Positions 6,345-11,060 of a stretch of DNA of 11,060 nucleotides are shown here, piece by piece. The position numbers and the translations under genes are program-made. Source of the DNA: Deinococcus sp. (GTDB taxonomy: Bacteria > Deinococcota > Deinococci > Deinococcales > Deinococcaceae); NCBI GenBank assembly GCA_028287665.1, contig JAQBPF010000019.1:1-11060 (forward strand). Reading direction: 5' to 3'. The notes below the pieces were generated by a model that was not told the origin of the DNA, did not search any database, and saw only the letters and a list, made by a program, of their open reading frames with translations. Within the stretch, counting starts at the first letter, position 1. Each line of letters begins with the position of its first letter.

Positions 6345-6695
6345 TTAGACGAGTTCGATCAGGGCCATCGTCACACCGTCGCCGCGGCGGGTGCCGATGC
6401 GGAGGATGCGCGTGTAGCCGCCGGGACGCTCGGCGTACTTGGGAGCCACTTCGTCCATGACCTTACGGACCACGGCATTGTCGTGGATATCGCGGGCCAC
6501 CAGACGGCGGGCGTGCAGGTCGCCACCTTTGGCGGTGGTAATCAGCTTTTCTACGTAAGGACGAAGCTCTTTGGCTTTCGTGAGGGTCGTTTGAATCCGG
6601 CCTTCACGCAGCAGTGCCGTGGCTTGGGCGCGGGCCAAAGCGGTACGGGCGCTGCTGTTGCGGTTGAGCTTGCGGCCACTTCTACCGTGACGCAT
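6345..6695 (-). CDS. rplQ: 50S ribosomal protein L17
   Basis: The 116-residue protein starts [17 protein letters not shown] and ends [12 protein letters not shown], both typical of bacterial L17, and its length matches Deinococcus L17. L17 sits near the polypeptide exit on the 50S subunit. The ATG at 6693-6695 has a strong ribosome binding site, AGGAG with 7 nt before the start. It follows rpoA by 52 nt, the usual end of the alpha operon. The gap contains only a small 4-bp hairpin without a T-run, so it is read from the same transcript. Confidence 0.97.
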   Translation of the reverse strand: MRHGRSGRKLNRNSSARTALARAQATALLREGRIQTTLTKAKELRPYVEKLITTAKGGDLHARRLVARDIHDNAVVRKVMDEVAPKYAERPGGYTRILRIGTRRGDGVTMALIELV

Positions 6696-6747
6696 GGGAA
6701 TTCTCCTTAGGAATCAGGCGCTAACGCCCGGAATAAGTCTGCTGGGT

Positions 6748-7749
<1,002 letters not shown>

Positions 7750-7762
7750 TGGGGCCTCCGTG

Positions 7763-8380
<618 letters not shown>

Positions 8381-8396
8381 GTTACGAACTCCTTAG

Positions 8397-8496
8397 CGGT
8401 CTAGCTGTTAAAAACTGACCGGGTCTGCGGCCCTCTGGTGCCCGTTTCCTTGCCGGTGGTGCGGCTTTCCCGGCCAGGGGCCGAGGTGGAAACGGG
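8397..8496 (-). promoter_or_regulatory. Candidate structured leader RNA upstream of rpsD (three-way junction)
   Basis: On the minus strand a perfect 9-bp helix CCCGTTTCC/GGAAACGGG (8496-8488 with 8449-8441) closes two hairpins. One is CGGCC-CCT-GGCCG (8483-8479 with 8475-8471); the other is GCCG-CACCAC-CGGC (8465-8462 with 8455-8452). Junction strands are short (4, 5 and 2 nt). Downstream, CGGTC (8421-8417) can pair with GACCG (8401-8397), 5 nt before the AGGAG of rpsD, with a TTTTT run in its loop. The position before the S4 gene suggests a translation-control leader. The structure is from inspection only; no folding energy or conservation was computed. Confidence 0.5.
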
Positions 8497-8519
8497 GCAG
8501 GTGGGCGCGCGCGTGTGCT

Positions 8520-8915
8520 TTAAGCGCGGTGCTTTTTCTTGGGGCGGCAGCCGTTGTGCGGCACGGGGGTGTCGTCCATGATGGACTTCACTTCGATACC
8601 ACTGGCCTGAATCGCGCGGATGGCCTGTTCACGGCCGGAGCCGCTGCCACGCACGATCACGTCGACGATGTTCATGCCGAAGGTCTGTTGGGCCTTCTTC
8701 ACGGCGTCGGCGGCGGCGAGCTGAGCAGCGTAGGGCGTGCCCTTCTTGCTGCCCTTGTAGCCAATCGTGCCGCCACTGGACCACGCGACAGAGTTGCCTT
8801 CGAGGTCAGTGATGGTGACGATGGTGTTGTTGTAGCTCGCGTGAACATAAGCGCGGCCTGCGCTGATGTTGCGGCGAGCGCGGCGGGGGGTCTTGCCTTT
8901 GGTTGATTTTGCCAT
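8520..8915 (-). CDS. rpsK: 30S ribosomal protein S11
   Basis: This 131-residue protein shows the S11 signatures: [60 protein letters not shown] and the basic C-terminus [18 protein letters not shown]11 lies on the 30S platform next to the mRNA exit path. The ATG at 8913-8915 follows the rpsM stop by 6 nt. A purine-rich stretch within the last rpsM codons (GAGGAAG) is somewhat far from the start, so reinitiation by ribosomes leaving rpsM is likely. Confidence 0.97.
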   Translation of the reverse strand: MAKSTKGKTPRRARRNISAGRAYVHASYNNTIVTITDLEGNSVAWSSGGTIGYKGSKKGTPYAAQLAAADAVKKAQQTFGMNIVDVIVRGSGSGREQAIRAIQASGIEVKSIMDDTPVPHNGCRPKKKHRA

Positions 8916-8921
8916 GGCTTA

Positions 8922-9301
8922 TTACTTCCTCGCCGCTTTCTTCTTACCGGCGACGGTTTTGCGCGGCCCTTTACGGGTACGGGCATTCGTCTTGGTGCGC
9001 TGGCCGCGCACGGGCAATCCACGGCGGTGACGCAGACCACGGTAAGCGCCGATGTCCATCAGGCGCTTGATGTTCTGGCCAACTTCGCTGCGGAGATCGC
9101 CTTCGACCTTGTAGGTCTTCTCGACGGCTTCACGCAGGGTGGACTGCTCGGCTTCGGTCAGGTTCTTGACGCGGGTATCGGGGCTGATTCCGGTACGCGC
9201 CAGGACTTCCTTAGCACGGGTGAGGCCGATGCCGTAGATGTAGGTCAGACCGATTTCGATCCGCTTTTCGCGGGGAAGGTCGACGCCTGCAATACGGGCC
9301 A

Positions 9302-9302
<1 letters not shown>
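8922..9302 (-). CDS. rpsM: 30S ribosomal protein S13
   Basis: This 126-residue protein starts [26 protein letters not shown], the classical S13 beginning with its helix-two-turn-helix, and ends in the basic tail [23 protein letters not shown] that reaches towards tRNA and the inter-subunit bridges. The frame is open further upstream, but those codons belong to the rpmJ region read out of frame. The ATG at 9300-9302 shares one base with the rpmJ TAA stop (TAATG), so translation is coupled. AAGG lies 4 nt before the start. Confidence 0.97.
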
Positions 9303-9610
<308 letters not shown>

Positions 9611-9636
9611 CGCCCTAAGCCGGAGCTTGTAGGGCG
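9611..9636 (-). other. Stem-loop directly after the infA stop codon
   Basis: CGCCCTA (9611-9617) pairs with TAGGGCG (9630-9636), with an inner AGC/GCT extension, a 2-nt bulge and a CGGA loop on the plus strand. On the minus strand it begins at the base after the infA TAA and is followed by GGATTTGGGG, not a U-tract. It may be a weak terminator, a processing site or a 3'-end stabiliser. Confidence 0.4.
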
Positions 9637-9894
9637 TTATTTGCGGTAGACGATGCGCCCACGGCTGGTGTCGTAGGGGCTGATTTCCAGAACCACACGG
9701 TCTCCGGGCAAAATACGGATGTAGTGAATTCGCATTTTACCGCTGATGTACGCCAGCAGGTCATGTCCAGTGTCCAGCTTCACGCGGAACGTGGTGTTCG
9801 GCAAAGCCTCCTCCACGACGCCCTCAGCCCGAACGGTATCGGACTCTTCCTTCTTACGCTTTTCCCGCTGTTCCGGCATTTTTCGTCTTGCCAC
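9637..9894 (-). CDS. infA: Translation initiation factor IF-1
   Basis: IF-1 is an S1/OB-fold protein that binds the 30S A site during initiation. The core [66 protein letters not shown] is nearly the standard IF-1 sequence of this phylum, preceded by a charged extension ([11 protein letters not shown]). I chose the GTG at 9892-9894, giving 85 residues, because GGAGG lies 4 nt before it, the same spacing as at rpmJ. The ATG at 9877-9879 (80 residues) is the alternative but has no Shine-Dalgarno. secY, adk and map, often upstream of infA, are absent here; a RocB-like gene lies there instead. Confidence 0.95.
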   Translation of the reverse strand: MARRKMPEQREKRKKEESDTVRAEGVVEEALPNTTFRVKLDTGHDLLAYISGKMRIHYIRILPGDRVVLEISPYDTSRGRIVYRK

Positions 9895-9926
9895 GCAACC
9901 TCCAGGCTTGATGCAAGCCAAACGTA

Positions 9927-9955
9927 AAGGTATCACAGGTGGGCGCGAGCAGCAA
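9927..9955 (-). promoter_or_regulatory. Possible promoter of the infA r-protein operon
   Basis: On the minus strand TTGCTG (9955-9950), 17 nt, then TACCTT (9932-9927). The hexamers are poor matches to consensus, but spacing and position suit infA, giving a short leader of about 25 nt with GGAGG. A shifted -10, GATACC (9934-9929), is also possible. Confidence 0.3.
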
Positions 9956-9993
9956 GAGTGAAGGAAGATTTAAGAGAAGAAGCGCGTTCTTGT

Positions 9994-10010
9994 CCGTTCC
10001 ATTTGGACGG
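9994..10010 (-). terminator. Weak hairpin after the RocB-like gene
   Basis: On the minus strand CCGTCC-AAAT-GG(A)ACGG forms a 6-bp stem with one bulged base, about 30 nt after the stop codon. A pyrimidine-rich CTTCTTCTCTTAAATCTT follows 13 nt later rather than an immediate U-tract. It may end the RocB-like transcript, but read-through into infA cannot be excluded. Confidence 0.25.
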
Positions 10011-10039
10011 CTTCACGCTTTCAGGTCAGATGAGGTCGT

Positions 10040-11060
10040 TCAACGCGCCTGCCACACGTCCTGCATCACACGCCAGAGCAGTTCAGGCACCGTTTGAAAA
10101 CTGTACGGCGCGTGAATGCGCTCCAGCCGCTGATGGTAGTCGCGTCCCCAGGGGCCGATATTGACAATCGGAAACTCCAGGGCGTCGGCGGGCACCGGGT
10201 CGACATGGGCGGGGTGCGGCGTCTGTGCCCGCAGGCAATCCTGTTCGGGCAAGTTGGCCGCCTGCCCCAAAAAGCTCATGTCGGAGATTCCGGAGAAGTG
10301 GCCGCGCACCCGCAGGCTCAGGCCCGTTTCCTGTGCCAAGTCCTGTGCGTGCCGCGCAATAGCCGCCTTCAGCACCGTATCGGCGGCGTGTTCGCCCAAA
10401 TGGGTGTGGGGGTAATGCAGCGCCCCGAACCCGAGGATGATGGCGGGGCCGTCCAGCCCAGCGAGACCCATCAGCGCCACCGTAATTTCACGGTTGGCCC
10501 GCAGGGGGTCAGGGCCAGAGAGGGTGGATTCGATCCGCACCTGCACGGCTTCGGCTCCCACACGGGCATCAGCCAACGCACGCAATTCGCCGTAAGTCAG
10601 CACTTTGGGATGCTGCACCATCAGGCGCGGGGCGTTCAGGCTGCCTGCACCCGCTGCCCGCCGTGCAAATTCGGCCTGTGCCGAGGCCGCCACTTCTTCG
10701 GCCAGGCTTCGGAACAGAGCCAAAACCTCGCTGGGCTGGCGCTGCACAGTTAATACATTGAAGGCGCACCAGACCCAGGCGGGCGTGGTCACGTCGTATT
10801 GGGTACGGCTGTCGCGCAGTTCCAGGCAGGCGGGCGCAGCGGCCTCGCCCAGGTCAGAGCGGTCGGCCAGTTCTGGGTTGGCTTCTACACGGCGCAGCAA
10901 TTCGGCAGTCATCAGGCTGGCACTGACGCCGTCAAAGGGGTAGGCGGCGTGTGTGGGGCAACCCACCACCAGCGCCGACAGCAGCACCTTGCCCACCGTG
11001 CCCAGGTACGCTGCCCGGCCCTCTTCCCCGCTGCCCACATCGGCGGTGGCGTCCAGATTC
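10040..11060 (-). CDS. M20-family metallohydrolase, RocB-like (N-terminus outside window)
   Basis: The frame is open to the window end, so the 5' part is missing; about 339 residues are visible. It resembles RocB, the arginine-utilisation protein of Bacillus placed in the M20 peptidase superfamily, whose exact reaction is not settled. Matching segments are the GCPTHAAYPFDGVSASLMTAELLRR stretch, the ELRDSRTQYDVTTPAWVW region, GHFSGISDMSF and the C-terminal IVNIGPWGRDYHQRLERIHAPYSFQTVPELLW. The catalytic zinc ligands of M20 enzymes mostly lie in the missing half or cannot be assigned with confidence. It is co-directional with infA, 145 nt upstream, and probably a separate unit. No roc or arg neighbour is visible. 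Confidence 0.85.
   Translation of the reverse strand, partial: NLDATADVGSGEEGRAAYLGTVGKVLLSALVVGCPTHAAYPFDGVSASLMTAELLRRVEANPELADRSDLGEAAAPACLELRDSRTQYDVTTPAWVWCAFNVLTVQRQPSEVLALFRSLAEEVAASAQAEFARRAAGAGSLNAPRLMVQHPKVLTYGELRALADARVGAEAVQVRIESTLSGPDPLRANREITVALMGLAGLDGPAIILGFGALHYPHTHLGEHAADTVLKAAIARHAQDLAQETGLSLRVRGHFSGISDMSFLGQAANLPEQDCLRAQTPHPAHVDPVPADALEFPIVNIGPWGRDYHQRLERIHAPYSFQTVPELLWRVMQDVWQAR

Noticed and set aside
6716..6730. GGCG-CTAA-CGCC hairpin between rpoA and rplQ
   Set aside because: Four base pairs and no T-run; too weak to call a terminator, and rplQ is normally co-transcribed with rpoA.

Overview
The window looks like a chromosomal segment of a Deinococcus species. The L17, S4, S13, IF-1 and RpoA proteins closely resemble Deinococcus-Thermus sequences, the DNA is GC-rich, and several genes start in the leaderless way known to be frequent in Deinococcus (-10 hexamer 6-7 nt before the ATG, no Shine-Dalgarno). 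The genus is inferred from remembered protein similarity, not from a search. I see no rRNA, tRNA, insertion sequence, CRISPR array or prophage.

Layout, left to right. (1) Positions 1-699 hold the C-terminal part of an FtsH-type membrane protease (+), closed by a strong stem-loop at 784-823 that probably also serves the convergent unit on its right. (2) Positions 850-3733, minus strand, hold a three-gene unit transcribed NYN/LabA-type nuclease -> plsX -> MscS-type channel. The first two genes overlap by 17 nt. (3) Positions 3881-4225 hold a DUF309 gene (-), divergent from thioredoxin trxA (4347-4706, +). The space between them carries three 11-bp tandem repeats. (4) An RBBP9/YdeN-type serine hydrolase (4900-5472, -) is divergent from a SAM methyltransferase (5547-6290, +). 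(5) Positions 6345-9894, minus strand, hold the alpha-operon block infA - rpmJ - rpsM - rpsK - rpsD - rpoA - rplQ, ending in a terminator whose U-tract is antisense to the methyltransferase stop codon. (6) Positions 10040-11060 hold the C-terminal part of a RocB-like M20-family metallohydrolase (-), cut by the window end.

The r-protein block makes 30S proteins S13, S11 and S4, 50S proteins L36 and L17, initiation factor IF-1 and the RNA polymerase alpha subunit. Most of its genes are tightly spaced with clear GGAGG-type ribosome binding sites. Two larger gaps stand out: 221 nt between infA and rpmJ, and 139 nt between rpsK and rpsD. The second gap folds on paper into a three-way-junction RNA just upstream of the S4 gene. 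This fits an S4-type autoregulatory leader and is the best candidate for an undescribed element here.

The rest is ordinary housekeeping sequence. The points worth following up are regulatory: the rpsD leader, the Pho-box-like repeats placed over the -35 position of the DUF309 promoter, the four consecutive leaderless starts, and the zinc-free form of S4.
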